Shown: positions 38,085 through 46,946, counted from the first letter of the stretch. The stretch: 50,918 nucleotides of DNA from Virgibacillus sp. 7505 (GCF_002272135.1 NZ_NPBF01000031.1:1-50918), one strand, 5' to 3'. Numbers and translations: made by a program. The notes: a model not told the origin generated them from the sequence alone.

Positions 38085-39500
38085 TTAGAAATATTTCATT
38101 GGGTCCACTGCGTTACTCTTCGCACCGTTCCATCTGCCTTCATGAATTTCGAAATGAAGGTGGGAACCAGTTGATCCGCCAGTGTTACCCATTTTCGCAA
38201 TTTCCTGTCCTCTGGAGACTTTTTCACCAACCGATACGCCTCGGCTGTCTAGGTGAGCATAAAGTGTGTCGTACGTGCGTCCATTGATGGAATGTGTAAC
38301 GATAATAACATTACCATAGCCATTCATCGTAGCACTGAAAGAAACTACTCCGCTTGCTGCCGCATGAACTGGCGTGCCAGTTGCATTAGCGATATCCTGT
38401 CCGTAGTGGTTGCCTGTAGAACCGCTACCGAATGGATCTTTACGTACACCGAAGCCAGAGCTTAGTCGACCTTCAGCAGGCCAAGAGAAGATGCCAGCTT
38501 GTGCTGATTTAGAACTGGATGAACTGCTGGAACTTGATGAACTGCTAGAACTGCTCGATTTGCTTGAACTGCTGCTCTTAGAAGAACTGCTGGAGCTAGA
38601 GCTGGATGAAGAAGCCTCCTGCTTGCTCTCCGCCGCTTTCTTAGCAGCAGCCGCTGCTGCTTTCGCTTCTGCTGCTGCTTTCTCTTGTGCTGCTAAATCA
38701 GCTTGTTCTGATTCTGCACTTTCCTGTGCCAGACGAAGTGCTTCGGCTTGGTTAGCTGCAAGCTCTTTCTCTTCTTCAGCAGAAAGAATTTGCTCACCCA
38801 ATCTTTCGTATTCATCTTCAAGCTGCTTTTTCAAGTCTTCTTGCTCGCTTGCTTGGGATTTCAAATCGGATTTGATATCTTCCAATTTATCTTTTTGATC
38901 CTGCAGGTTTTGCTTTTCATCTTCGCGCTGCTGCTTTTGATCCTCAAGCTTCTGCTTCGCTTGAATGTATCCGTTCAAAAGCTCCTTATCAGAATCCATG
39001 ATAGTCGTTACTGCGTTCAAACGGTTTACCATGTCACCGAAGTTTTTAGAGCCCATCAATACTTGCAAGTACTGCACGTCTCCACCGTTTTGCTGAATGC
39101 TGACTAAACGGTCAGACAATTTATCTTCGCGTTTGTCGATGTCTTCTTCCGTTTCTACAATTTCACCAGAGATTTTTTCGATCTTTTCGTTCGTCTCAGT
39201 GATTTCGTCTTCTTTGTCATTCAAAGCATTTTCATTTTTATCGATTTGGTTGTTCAAATCATCCAGTTTCGCCAGCAGATTGTCCTGCTCTGCAAGGTTA
39301 TCAGACTGCTCAGATTCTGCGTTATTGATTTGACCTTCAAGTTCGCTTTGCTTATTGCTGTTTTCCTCTTGCTGCTTTTGCAGATCCTCTATCTCACTCT
39401 GTACATCAGATGAGGATTTCGCGAACGTGTGAATTGGAGTATGTAGGATTGCTCCCGTAGCTAGAACAGCTACAAGAACAGGCTTGATCATCTTCTTCAT
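38085..39500 (-). CDS. secreted M23 murein endopeptidase with coiled coil and polyserine linker
   Basis: A 471-residue exported protein: signal peptide 1-28 (ending THFAK-like HTFAKSS), long coiled coil about 30-270 rich in E/Q/K/L, an Ala-rich segment, a Ser/Lys linker about 290-330 with long serine runs, then an M23 (LytM) domain about 350-460. The zinc ligands are present: HYGQD and HLHFE, so it should be an active peptidoglycan endopeptidase. Its position right after ftsX and its PcsB/CwlO/EnvC-like coiled coil suggest that FtsEX activates it. The ATG at 39500 is chosen because the signal peptide starts there (MKKMIKPV). Confidence 0.9.
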   Translation of the reverse strand: MKKMIKPVLVAVLATGAILHTPIHTFAKSSSDVQSEIEDLQKQQEENSNKQSELEGQINNAESEQSDNLAEQDNLLAKLDDLNNQIDKNENALNDKEDEITETNEKIEKISGEIVETEEDIDKREDKLSDRLVSIQQNGGDVQYLQVLMGSKNFGDMVNRLNAVTTIMDSDKELLNGYIQAKQKLEDQKQQREDEKQNLQDQKDKLEDIKSDLKSQASEQEDLKKQLEDEYERLGEQILSAEEEKELAANQAEALRLAQESAESEQADLAAQEKAAAEAKAAAAAAKKAAESKQEASSSSSSSSSSSKSSSSSKSSSSSSSSSSSSSSSSKSAQAGIFSWPAEGRLSSGFGVRKDPFGSGSTGNHYGQDIANATGTPVHAAASGVVSFSATMNGYGNVIIVTHSINGRTYDTLYAHLDSRGVSVGEKVSRGQEIAKMGNTGGSTGSHLHFEIHEGRWNGAKSNAVDPMKYF

Positions 39501-39549
39501 TCTTCTCTCATTCCCTTTCTTCCTTAAAAAAGCATATATGGTAGGTTTA

Positions 39550-40437
39550 TTAGACTTTAAGAAACTTACGGACACTCATGACGCTTCCCCAAACACCGAT
39601 GATCGCGCCGATTGCCAGCAGTATGCCTGAAAGCTGGAAAGCGAATGGTGCATAAGGGAGAATCTCGACGAAACCGATGCTGATGTTATCAGTCAAGTTG
39701 TGTGACAGATAGTAATACCCGCCGAGTACTAATGCTACTGGAACGATAGCGCCCAATACTCCGAGCAGCAGACCTTCGATAAAGAAAGGCCAGCGGATGA
39801 AGGAGTTGGTTGCTCCAACCAGTTTCATGATGCCGATTTCTCTGCTTCTGGCAATGATTGTTATTTTAATTGTATTTGAAATCAGGAAGATGGCCGTGAA
39901 CACAAGACCAACGATCAAGACCGCACCGATAATCCGGGCGTACTTGTTTACAGTAAAGAGATTCTCTACTGTCCCCTTACCATAATCCACTTTGTCGACT
40001 CCATCCAGTTTCGAAATTTCTTCCGATACAGAAGCTATGTCATGCGGATCAGATGTTTTGACAATATACGTGTCACTTAATGGGTTGTCTTGTTCAAACA
40101 AATCCCATTCTGTTTGTCCCATATCTTCCATGAGCTGGTTTAACTGTTCTTCTTTTGAGGAATACTTTACAGAACCAACTTTATCAATCGATTCAAGCTG
40201 ACCTTGGATTGACTGCACCTGGTCTTCAGCAAGTGTAGGATCCAGATATACGCTCATTTCAACATCCGACTCAATATTGGTAGCGAATTTATTTAAGTTG
40301 AATACGACAGCCAGGAAGACACCGACCAGGATCAATGTTACTGTTACTGCCCCGATCGAGGCGATGGTCATCCAGCCGTTACGGAAGATGTTCTTTGATC
40401 CTTCCCGCAGATGGCGTTTCGCGGTATTAAATTTCAT
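39550..40437 (-). CDS. ftsX: cell-division ABC transporter permease FtsX
   Basis: Four-helix membrane partner of FtsE that transmits ATP hydrolysis to an extracellular murein hydrolase. 295 residues: TM1 about 23-46, extracellular domain about 47-165, TM2-TM4 about 170-195, 218-245 and 268-290. The ATG at 40437 (MKFNTAKRHL) overlaps the ftsE end by 11 bases, with AGGAGGTGA upstream, so translation is coupled. The long in-frame extension to 40497 is antiphase to ftsE and rejected. Confidence 0.96.
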   Translation of the reverse strand: MKFNTAKRHLREGSKNIFRNGWMTIASIGAVTVTLILVGVFLAVVFNLNKFATNIESDVEMSVYLDPTLAEDQVQSIQGQLESIDKVGSVKYSSKEEQLNQLMEDMGQTEWDLFEQDNPLSDTYIVKTSDPHDIASVSEEISKLDGVDKVDYGKGTVENLFTVNKYARIIGAVLIVGLVFTAIFLISNTIKITIIARSREIGIMKLVGATNSFIRWPFFIEGLLLGVLGAIVPVALVLGGYYYLSHNLTDNISIGFVEILPYAPFAFQLSGILLAIGAIIGVWGSVMSVRKFLKV

Positions 40438-41113
40438 ACCCGTAGTCACCTCCTGCTTCGTCACGGACGATACGGCCGTTTTCGATGGCGATGACACGTT
40501 TTTTGATCGTATTAACGATTTCTTTACTGTGTGTAGCCATGATGATGGTTGTTCCTTTGTTGTTGATATCCTCCAGCACCTTCATGATGCCCCAGGATGT
40601 TTCTGGATCCAAGTTCCCTGTCGGCTCGTCAGCGATTACGACCTTCGGGTTATTCGCAATTGCCCGGGCAATTGCCACACGCTGCTGCTCCCCACCGGAA
40701 AGCTCATCAGGTAACGATCTAGCTTTATCTTTTATTCCAACAAGATCGAGTACTTCCATCACACGATCTCGGATCACTTTAGGAGACTCTTCTATTACTT
40801 CCAGGGCGAAGGCAACATTCTCATAGATTGTCAGTTTCGGAAGCAATTTGAAATCCTGGTACACAACACCGATTTTCCTTCTGACTTTTGGAATATGGCG
40901 TTCTTTATACGTGCTCAAATCTTTGTTATCTACTTTCACGACACCGGTGCTCGGTTTCTCACCTCGGAAGATCATCTTCACGAAGGTTGATTTACCGGCT
41001 CCGCTCGGTCCTACTAAATACACGAATTCCCCACTGTCGATATGCACGTCGACACCATTCAGCGCTGTAACGCCATTGGAATACGTCTTATGCACACCCT
41101 TCATTTCTATCAT
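40427..41113 (-). CDS. ftsE: cell-division ABC transporter ATP-binding protein FtsE
   Basis: A 228-residue ABC ATPase with Walker A GPSGAGKST (36-44), signature LSGGEQQR and Walker B VVIADEPTGNLD. AAAGGTGAG precedes the ATG. In B. subtilis FtsEX activates the D,L-endopeptidase CwlO for cell elongation; here the adjacent hydrolase is of the M23 type. First gene of ftsE-ftsX. Confidence 0.97.
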   Translation of the reverse strand: MIEMKGVHKTYSNGVTALNGVDVHIDSGEFVYLVGPSGAGKSTFVKMIFRGEKPSTGVVKVDNKDLSTYKERHIPKVRRKIGVVYQDFKLLPKLTIYENVAFALEVIEESPKVIRDRVMEVLDLVGIKDKARSLPDELSGGEQQRVAIARAIANNPKVVIADEPTGNLDPETSWGIMKVLEDINNKGTTIIMATHSKEIVNTIKKRVIAIENGRIVRDEAGGDYGYEI

Positions 41114-41212
41114 GTTATACTCACCTTTGTTTTTATTCTAATCTGCTAATTTATCAACTTAGTATGTCGAACAATGGCGAAAGCAATCGAAAAAGCTCTC
41201 AAACCTGAAACC

Positions 41213-41221
41213 ATTATAACA
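41213..41221 (-). promoter_or_regulatory. extended -10 promoter candidate for ftsEX
   Basis: On the minus strand TGT-TATAAT is an extended -10 element about 100 bases before ftsE. No clear -35 is visible. The rest of 41114-41350 holds no gene that I can support. Confidence 0.45.
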
Positions 41222-41349
41222 TCTTATTCCTCTTTTTTTAGACAAAATAATATTACATTTGTGTTTCAATATATGACAATAGGCTTGGTTTTTGAAATAT
41301 ATTGCGTAGTATCTTGTCGCTTCCACTCGCTGTCAAGGAAAAAAACACA

Positions 41350-41384
41350 CCAAAATACCCATACAGCTTCTGTATGGGTATTCG
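41350..41384 (-). terminator. terminator after cccB
   Basis: On the minus strand AATACCCATACA pairs perfectly with TGTATGGGTATT (5-base loop), followed by TTGGTG. Confidence 0.75.
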
Positions 41385-41391
41385 TCATTTA

Positions 41392-41694
41392 TTACTTCTG
41401 CTGTTCCAGCAGCCATTCGGCGATTTTTTCCGCCTCTTCACCTTCAGCCTGCCCGGCAGGCATACCGCCTTTACCGTTTTCCATGATATCCACGAGTTCT
41501 TCTTTTGTATACGTAGAACCAAGATTATCAAGCGGAGGACCGCCATTGCCGCCGCTCAAGTCCTGACCATGGCACATGGCACAGTTGTTTTCATACGCTT
41601 CTTGTGGTGTTCCGGCCGTGTCATCACTACTCCCGCAAGCAGCAAGGAAGAGCATGAACATCAAACTGCAGCCAGTTAAAACTAGTTTCTTCAA
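41392..41694 (-). CDS. cccB: cytochrome c-551, lipoprotein type
   Basis: A 100-residue membrane-anchored c-type cytochrome. The lipobox LAAC at residues 17-20 (FMLFLAACGSS) directs lipidation; CAMCH (about 38-42) is the haem attachment site, and Met in GGMPAG is the likely axial ligand. It acts as a small electron carrier on the outer face of the membrane. The start is TTG at 41694 with AAGGA about 10 bases upstream. It sits between prfB and ftsE, as in B. subtilis. Confidence 0.94.
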   Translation of the reverse strand: MKKLVLTGCSLMFMLFLAACGSSDDTAGTPQEAYENNCAMCHGQDLSGGNGGPPLDNLGSTYTKEELVDIMENGKGGMPAGQAEGEEAEKIAEWLLEQQK

Positions 41695-41768
41695 GAGAAT
41701 CGCATCCTTTTCTTTGAGATGGAATAACGGTTCAGCTTGTTATGTTACAGGAATTTTACAAAAAGCTC

Positions 41769-42867
41769 TTAAATTGTGGAACGCAAGTATGCATTGATGA
41801 ATGGATCCAGCTGACCATCCATTACAGCTTGTGTATTCCCGGATTCTTCATTCGTCCGATGATCTTTTACCATGGAATATGGATGGAATACATAGGAACG
41901 AATTTGGCTTCCCCAGCCAATTTCCTTTTGTTCCCCGCGAATTTCGTTCAGCTCTTGCTGCTGCTTCTCAATTTCAAGCTGATACAGCTTCGCTTTCAGC
42001 ATCTTCATTGCGTGCTCACGGTTTTTGATCTGTGAACGCTCGGATTGACATGTCACGACAGTATTAGTAGGAAGATGTGTAATCCTTACGGCAGAATCCG
42101 TCGTATTGACGTGCTGTCCGCCGGCACCGCTGGAACGGTACGTATCGATTTTCAAATCCTCTGTCCGAATGTCCACATCGATATCATCGTCGAATTCTGG
42201 CATCACATCACAGGATACGAATGATGTATGACGACGGCCTGAGCTATCAAATGGGGAAATACGCACAAGACGGTGCACTCCTTTTTCAGCCTTCAGATAG
42301 CCATACGCATTCAAACCTTTGATCAACAGCGTTACACTTTTCACGCCAGCTTCCTCACCAGGAAGATAATCAAGCGTCTCCACTTTGAAGTTATGCTTTT
42401 CAGCCCAACGCGTGTACATACGAAGCAGCATGCTCGCCCAGTCCTGAGATTCCGTTCCGCCGGCACCTGGGTGCAGCTCCAGAATCGCATTATTCTTATC
42501 ATACGGCTCACTCAAAAGCATAAGCAGTTCGAATTCATCCATTGCTTCACGCATGGAGACGATTTCTTCCTCCAGCTCATTGCGAAGATCTTCATCGTCT
42601 TCTTCCTTCACCAATTCGAAACTAACATCCAAATCCTCATGCTGGGATACTAGCTTTTCATAGCCTTCCACTGATTCCTTCAAGCCATTGGATTCATTGA
42701 TGATCTTCTGTGCTCCTTGCTGGTCATCCCAGAATGACGGCTCAAGCATCAAATCTTCTAACTCGGCAATACGGGCTTTCTTCTGATCTAAGTCAAAGAG
42801 ACCCCCTAAAGTCAGTTAGTTGTTTTTCCATTCGATCAAGTTCATTTCTGATTTCTGCTAATTCCAT
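41769..42867 (-). CDS. prfB: peptide chain release factor 2 with programmed +1 frameshift
   Basis: RF2 recognises UGA and UAA. The gene starts at ATG 42867 after GAGGTGA. The first 24 codons ([16 protein letters not shown]...) end at an in-frame TGA (42793-42795) in the classical slip site: AGGGGG, three bases, CTT-TGA-C. A +1 shift continues with [13 protein letters not shown] and 300-odd further residues. The tripeptide SPF (RISPFDSSG) reads the stop codon and GGQ (GAGGQHVN) triggers peptide release. The frameshift autoregulates RF2 level. It lies 92 bases downstream of secA. Confidence 0.97.
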
Positions 42868-42925
42868 TTTCTCTCACCTCATATAAGTCTATAACACACA
42901 CCATCATACTCTATGACTTGGACAG

Positions 42926-42951
42926 AACCCGTGCAACCACTTGCGCGGGTT
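42926..42951 (-). terminator. hairpin after secA, weak terminator
   Basis: AACCCGTGCAA pairs with TTGCGCGGGTT (11 bp, one wobble). No T run follows on the minus strand, so secA-prfB read-through is likely. Confidence 0.4.
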
Positions 42952-42959
42952 TGTCAAAA

Positions 42960-45476
42960 TCACTGACCATGGCAGTTTTTGTATTTCTTGCCGCTGCCGC
43001 ATGGGCACGGATCATTTCGCCCTATCGTGTCACCTTTGACAACTGGAGCTTTTTTCTTTTTCTTATCGCCTTGTGTTTCATCGCCACTGACAGCTTGGAC
43101 ACCTTTGGCAACTTGTTCACGCTGCAGGTTATCGCGGATTTCTGCTTTCAGTACGTAACGCGTAACTTCTTCCTTGATGGAACTAATCATCGCTTCGAAC
43201 ATATTGTAGCCTTCCAGCTGGTATTCACGAAGCGGATCGTTCTGACCATACGCGCGCAGGTGGATACCTTGGCGAAGCTGATCCATCTGATCGATATGAT
43301 CCATCCATTTCGTATCAACTGTACGAAGCAGGATAACTTTTTCGAATTCGCGCATTTGATCTGGAGTCATTTCTTCTTCCTTCTGTTTCAAATGCTCACC
43401 GATTTTCTTAAGCAGCAATTCTTCAATTTCTTCTTCGTCTTTGTTCTTCAGCTCATCGACTGTCAGCTTGTCCTGTGGAAGCAGGTTGGCATGTACATAT
43501 TCCACCAATGCATCCAGCTCCCAAGTTTCCTCTGAATCGTCAGCAGTATGTGCCTGAACAACCATATGAACCGTATCGCGGACCATTTCATCGATGATAG
43601 CATTCAGGTCATCGCTATCGATTACCTCAAAGCGCTGTTTGTAAATGATTTCCCGCTGTTCGCGAAGGACATCATCATAAGAAAGAACTGTTTTACGTGA
43701 GTCGAAGTTATTCCCTTCCACTCGTTTCTGAGCTGATTCTACAGCACGCGATACCATCTTGCTTTCAATCGGCGTGTTGTCATCCATGCCTAGACGATCC
43801 ATCATGCTGCGCATGTTATCGGAACCGAAGCGGCGCATCAGTTCATCTTCCATAGACAAGTAGAACTGTGTCACACCTGGGTCACCTTGACGTCCGGCAC
43901 GACCGCGAAGCTGGTTATCAATACGGCGGGATTCATGACGTTCTGTCCCGATAACAGCAAGTCCGCCAAGCTCTCTTACACCTTCACCCAGCTTGATGTC
44001 TGTACCACGGCCAGCCATGTTCGTTGCGATGGTCACTGCACCTTTTTGACCAGCATCCTCAATGATCTCCGCCTCACGGTGGTGGTTCTTCGCATTCAAT
44101 ACATTATGCGGCACACCAGCACGTTTCAGCAGCTTGCTGATCAGCTCGGAAGTTTCGACAGCTACTGTACCGACAAGCACAGGCTGACCAGTTTCATGAC
44201 GAGCCTTGATTTCCTCTACAACCGCACGGAACTTGCCTTCCATGGATTTAAAGATGTAATCAGCTTTATCCTGACGCGTGATATCTCTATTCGTCGGAAT
44301 CACAAGCACGTCCATATTGTAAATGTTACGGAACTCTTCTTCCTCTGTCTTCGCTGTACCGGTCATACCAGCAAGCTTTTTATACATACGGAAGTAGTTC
44401 TGGAAAGTAATCGATGCCAGCGTCATGCTTTCATTCTGGATCTGCAAACCTTCCTTCGCCTCGATTGCCTGGTGAAGACCGTCGCTGTAGCGGCGTCCTT
44501 TCATCAGACGTCCTGTAAAGCTATCAACGATGATGACTTCATCGTCTTCTACAACGTAGTCCGTATCTCGCTGCATCGTCACATGGGCTTTCAATGCCTG
44601 GTTGATATGATGCGTGATGGATACATTCTTCAAATCGAACAAGTTTTCCAGCCCGAAGAATTTCTCTGCCTTGTTGATACCTTCCTCAGTCAGAAGAACG
44701 GACTTAGTCTTGATATCATTCGTATAATCTTCTTCCTTCTTCAACACACGAACAAAGGAATTAGCTTGTGTATACAAGCTTGCTGATTTAGCAGCTGAAC
44801 CGGAAATGATCAATGGTGTCCGCGCTTCATCAATCAAGATGGAATCGACCTCATCGATGATGGCAAAATTGAGCGGACGCTGTACCATCTGGTTCTTATA
44901 CAGCACCATGTTGTCACGCAAATAATCGAAGCCAAGCTCGTTATTCGTGCTATATGTGATATCTGCCGCATATGCTTCCTGCTTCTGCTCACGTGTCATG
45001 CCCGAGCTGTTCTGTCCGACAGTCAACCCAAGGAATTCGAATAGCGGACGGTTATTCTCCGCATCACGTCCTGCAAGATAGTCATTGACTGTGACAACAT
45101 GCACACCTTCGCCAGATAAAGCGTTCAAGTATGCAGGAAGCGTACTTGCAAGTGTTTTACCTTCCCCTGTTTTCATCTCGGCAATATTTCCGCCATGAAT
45201 GGCGATACCGCCTAGCAACTGGACATGGAAAGGACGCATGCCGAGTACACGATCAGCTGCTTCTCTTACGGTTGCAAATGCTTCTGGCAGCAAGTCATCC
45301 AAGGACTCGCCATCCTTATAGCGCTTTTTGAATTCATTTGTCTTTTCTTTTAATTGTTCATCTGTATATGCTCGATATTCATCTGCTAATGTTTCTATTT
45401 GTTCGGCTGTTTTCTGGGCACGGCTGACTTGCTTCTGCGTACCGTCTCCAAACACCCGTTTAAGTAGTCCACGCAT
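42960..45476 (-). CDS. secA: preprotein translocase ATPase SecA
   Basis: Motor that drives secretory proteins through SecYEG. 838 residues: Walker A MKTGEGKT near 103, DEVD near 208 ([16 protein letters not shown]), preprotein cross-linking domain, second nucleotide fold with [10 protein letters not shown], helical wing/scaffold domains, and a C-terminal zinc motif ([14 protein letters not shown]) that contacts SecB-like partners or ribosomes. AGAGGAG precedes the ATG by 7 bases. The opposite-strand open frame of about 300 codons inside it is a shadow. Confidence 0.98.
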   Translation of the reverse strand: MRGLLKRVFGDGTQKQVSRAQKTAEQIETLADEYRAYTDEQLKEKTNEFKKRYKDGESLDDLLPEAFATVREAADRVLGMRPFHVQLLGGIAIHGGNIAEMKTGEGKTLASTLPAYLNALSGEGVHVVTVNDYLAGRDAENNRPLFEFLGLTVGQNSSGMTREQKQEAYAADITYSTNNELGFDYLRDNMVLYKNQMVQRPLNFAIIDEVDSILIDEARTPLIISGSAAKSASLYTQANSFVRVLKKEEDYTNDIKTKSVLLTEEGINKAEKFFGLENLFDLKNVSITHHINQALKAHVTMQRDTDYVVEDDEVIIVDSFTGRLMKGRRYSDGLHQAIEAKEGLQIQNESMTLASITFQNYFRMYKKLAGMTGTAKTEEEEFRNIYNMDVLVIPTNRDITRQDKADYIFKSMEGKFRAVVEEIKARHETGQPVLVGTVAVETSELISKLLKRAGVPHNVLNAKNHHREAEIIEDAGQKGAVTIATNMAGRGTDIKLGEGVRELGGLAVIGTERHESRRIDNQLRGRAGRQGDPGVTQFYLSMEDELMRRFGSDNMRSMMDRLGMDDNTPIESKMVSRAVESAQKRVEGNNFDSRKTVLSYDDVLREQREIIYKQRFEVIDSDDLNAIIDEMVRDTVHMVVQAHTADDSEETWELDALVEYVHANLLPQDKLTVDELKNKDEEEIEELLLKKIGEHLKQKEEEMTPDQMREFEKVILLRTVDTKWMDHIDQMDQLRQGIHLRAYGQNDPLREYQLEGYNMFEAMISSIKEEVTRYVLKAEIRDNLQREQVAKGVQAVSGDETQGDKKKKKAPVVKGDTIGRNDPCPCGSGKKYKNCHGQ

Positions 45477-45503
45477 AATAACGCTCCTCTTTTAAATCAA
45501 AAA

Positions 45504-45549
45504 AGTATAGTCCAAAAATAATAATAACACTAGGTTTAGCGGTTTACAA
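45504..45549 (-). promoter_or_regulatory. secA promoter candidates
   Basis: On the minus strand TTGTAA (45544-45549), 17 bases, TATTAT (45521-45526). A second -10, TATACT (45504-45509), lies closer to secA without a good -35. Both lie downstream of the strong terminator at 45571-45612. Confidence 0.5.
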
Positions 45550-45570
45550 GAAAGGGAAACCAGCTCCTTC

Positions 45571-45612
45571 CAAAAACAAAAAAACAGCGGCGCCCAGTCC
45601 CGGGACGCCGCT
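45571..45612 (-). terminator. strong terminator upstream of secA
   Basis: On the minus strand AGCGGCG (45606-45612) pairs with CGCCGCT (45586-45592), extended inward by CCC/GGG. GTTTTTTTGTTTTT follows. It ends the unknown transcript from 45.6-46.1 kb. Confidence 0.9.
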
Positions 45613-45761
45613 TTACATGGAAGGAGTGCCATGTCAGACATTCGCAATATTGTAACCGCTACTCCAGCCGCATGAGCCACCATCAGTTGGAATGCGCAGC
45701 CCCAAGGGAGGAGGCTGCGATATCCTGGTGGAGTCTTGCGGGGGAAAAGGAAGACTGCCCC
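45571..45761 (-). ncRNA. candidate structured RNA or long structured 3' UTR with C-rich loops
   Basis: Between a small reading frame and a strong terminator lie three stem-loops on the minus strand. A: AGTCTT/AAGACT (45751-45756, 45732-45737) with 13-nt loop CCTTTTCCCCCGC. B: GGCTGCG-type 7-bp stem (45713-45719, 45695-45701) with loop TCCTCCCTTGG. C: ACATGG/CCATGT 6-bp stem (45629-45634, 45615-45620) with loop CACTCCTT. All three loops show CUCC or C-runs complementary to ribosome binding sites, as in Firmicute trans-acting sRNAs. No convincing protein frame covers it. Transcription is not shown. Confidence 0.45.
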
Positions 45762-45962
45762 TCAGAAGACACGTGATCTGGAGGACAGATCCCGCTGCAT
45801 TTGTTCGATGCACCAGCGTTCGAGCTGCTCTTGCTTCCATTGAAGTTCCGCCAGCCTTCGATTGGTTGCTGCGATGATCTCGAGCAGCTGTGTGATCGTA
45901 TGCTCATGCTGTGTGAGTTGGGAATGGGAGACTCGGTGGACAGCATAATCTGAATCTCTGAT
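45762..45962 (-). CDS. 66-residue coiled-coil protein with apparent ATC start
   Basis: On the minus strand AAAGGAGG is followed, 8 bases later, by ATC and a 66-codon frame ending TGA at 45762. The product (from IRDSDYAVHRVSHSQL) is amphipathic and helical, with LLEIIAATNRRLAELQWKQ and EQLERWCIEQM forming a heptad-like coiled coil. Composition looks coding, unlike the overlapping frame. No ATG, GTG or TTG exists in frame near the ribosome binding site; CTG at 45968 is only 2 bases from it. Either AUC initiation, a sequence error for ATG, or a degenerate gene. I do not recognise the family. Confidence 0.5.
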   Translation of the reverse strand: MRDSDYAVHRVSHSQLTQHEHTITQLLEIIAATNRRLAELQWKQEQLERWCIEQMQRDLSSRSRVF

Positions 45963-46005
45963 GGTCAGTACCTCCTTTTGTTGTAGCTGACTTATTTATA
46001 TCATG

Positions 46006-46056
46006 GGACTTCCGAAAGGAAAAACGACCGTTTTCGTAAAACGATGAAGGACTTCC
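46006..46056. repeat. direct repeat flanking a three-arm alternating repeat
   Basis: GGACTTCC occurs at 46006-46013 and 46049-46056. Between them AAAACG (46021-46026), CGTTTT (46029-46034) and AAAACG (46038-46043) alternate, so the middle arm can pair with either neighbour. It sits 40-90 bases upstream of the small coiled-coil frame, in its probable promoter or leader. The rest of 46057-46150 shows nothing I can name. Confidence 0.5.
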
Positions 46057-46150
46057 TCCATAAAACACTAGAATTCGCCATCATCCGACAGCTTTCATGC
46101 CAATTTTTAAGTGATTTTGAAATATTCCTTCTGCGTTTTTGCAAAACGGA

Positions 46151-46184
46151 CCAAATTAAAAGGCAGACGCAAATGCGTCTGCCT
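46151..46184 (-). terminator. terminator after hpf
   Basis: On the minus strand AGGCAGACGC pairs perfectly with GCGTCTGCCT, followed by TTTAATTT. Confidence 0.85.
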
Positions 46185-46198
46185 CGTTCCAGTTTTCT

Positions 46199-46771
46199 TT
46201 AGGTAGGCTCGATAAGCCCATATCTTCCATCTTTACGCTTGTAAACGACATTTGTGTCTCCACTCGTCGCATTCGTATATACGAAGAAGCTGTGACCCAG
46301 CAGATCCATCTGCAAAATCGCTTCCTCGGAATCCATCGGTTTCAAGTCAAAACGCTTGTTTCGCACAATCTCGTACGGGCTCAGATCTTCTTCTTCCTCC
46401 GTTGCGACGACAGCACTTGCTGCACTTTCATTCTCCATTGCAGCGAATGCATGCTTCGGTGCATCTCCGCTTTGACGGGAGCGTCGATTCACTTTCGTCT
46501 TATGCTTTTTGACCTGACGTTCCAGCTTCGTAACAACCAGATCAATTGCAGCATATAGATCTGAATGACTTTCCTCTGCCCGCAACAGCAGGTTCTTCAT
46601 CGGAATCGTCACTTCAATCTTCGACTCATTGTTATGCACACTCAAGTTTACGTGAGCCTCGGAATCCACCGGGGAATCAAAATATCTCTCCAGTTTGCCT
46701 ACCTTCTTCTCGATGTAGTCCTTGATCGCTTCTGTAGCCTCGACATTCTCGCCACGAATATTGTACTTCAT
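46199..46771 (-). CDS. hpf: ribosome hibernation promoting factor, long form
   Basis: Binds the 30S decoding region in stationary phase or stress and dimerises ribosomes into 100S particles. 190 residues: N-terminal S30AE domain about 1-100 (beta-alpha-beta-beta-beta-alpha), a variable linker, and the C-terminal dimerisation domain about 135-190 (KRFDLKPMDSEEAILQMDLLGHSFFVY) that defines the long form (B. subtilis YvyD). AAGGAGG precedes the ATG. A sigma B-type promoter lies upstream, matching the stress control of yvyD. Confidence 0.96.
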   Translation of the reverse strand: MKYNIRGENVEATEAIKDYIEKKVGKLERYFDSPVDSEAHVNLSVHNNESKIEVTIPMKNLLLRAEESHSDLYAAIDLVVTKLERQVKKHKTKVNRRSRQSGDAPKHAFAAMENESAASAVVATEEEEDLSPYEIVRNKRFDLKPMDSEEAILQMDLLGHSFFVYTNATSGDTNVVYKRKDGRYGLIEPT

Positions 46772-46812
46772 AACAAGTGTCCTCCTTTCATCCTTATGAG
46801 GATACTTTCTAC

Positions 46813-46838
46813 ATTCCCTTTACAATACCTTCATAAAC
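46813..46838 (-). promoter_or_regulatory. sigma B-type promoter of hpf
   Basis: On the minus strand GTTTAT (46833-46838), 14 bases, GGGAAT (46813-46818), close to GTTTAA-N12-15-GGGTAT. It lies 41 bases before the hpf ATG. Confidence 0.7.
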
Positions 46839-46911
46839 ACAGAAAAGAGTCAGAAAAATAAGAAGTTTAATCGAAAATTGTCACGAATCGCTCAACAAAA
46901 CTTTACATAAG

Positions 46912-46946
46912 AAAAGTGCCTGAACCAAATCGGTTCAGGCACTTTT
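46912..46946 (-). terminator. terminator after fliT
   Basis: On the minus strand AAGTGCCTGAACC pairs with GGTTCAGGCACTT around a 5-base loop, followed by TTCTT. Confidence 0.85.

Noticed and set aside
43887-44786. A 299-codon open frame on the plus strand inside secA
   Set aside because: Fully antisense to a conserved SecA region, no ribosome binding site, composition of a shadow frame.
45683-45946. An 87-codon ATG-started frame in the hpf-secA gap
   Set aside because: It overlaps the 66-codon coiled-coil frame in another phase, is Ser/Pro/His-rich without structure, and lacks a ribosome binding site.
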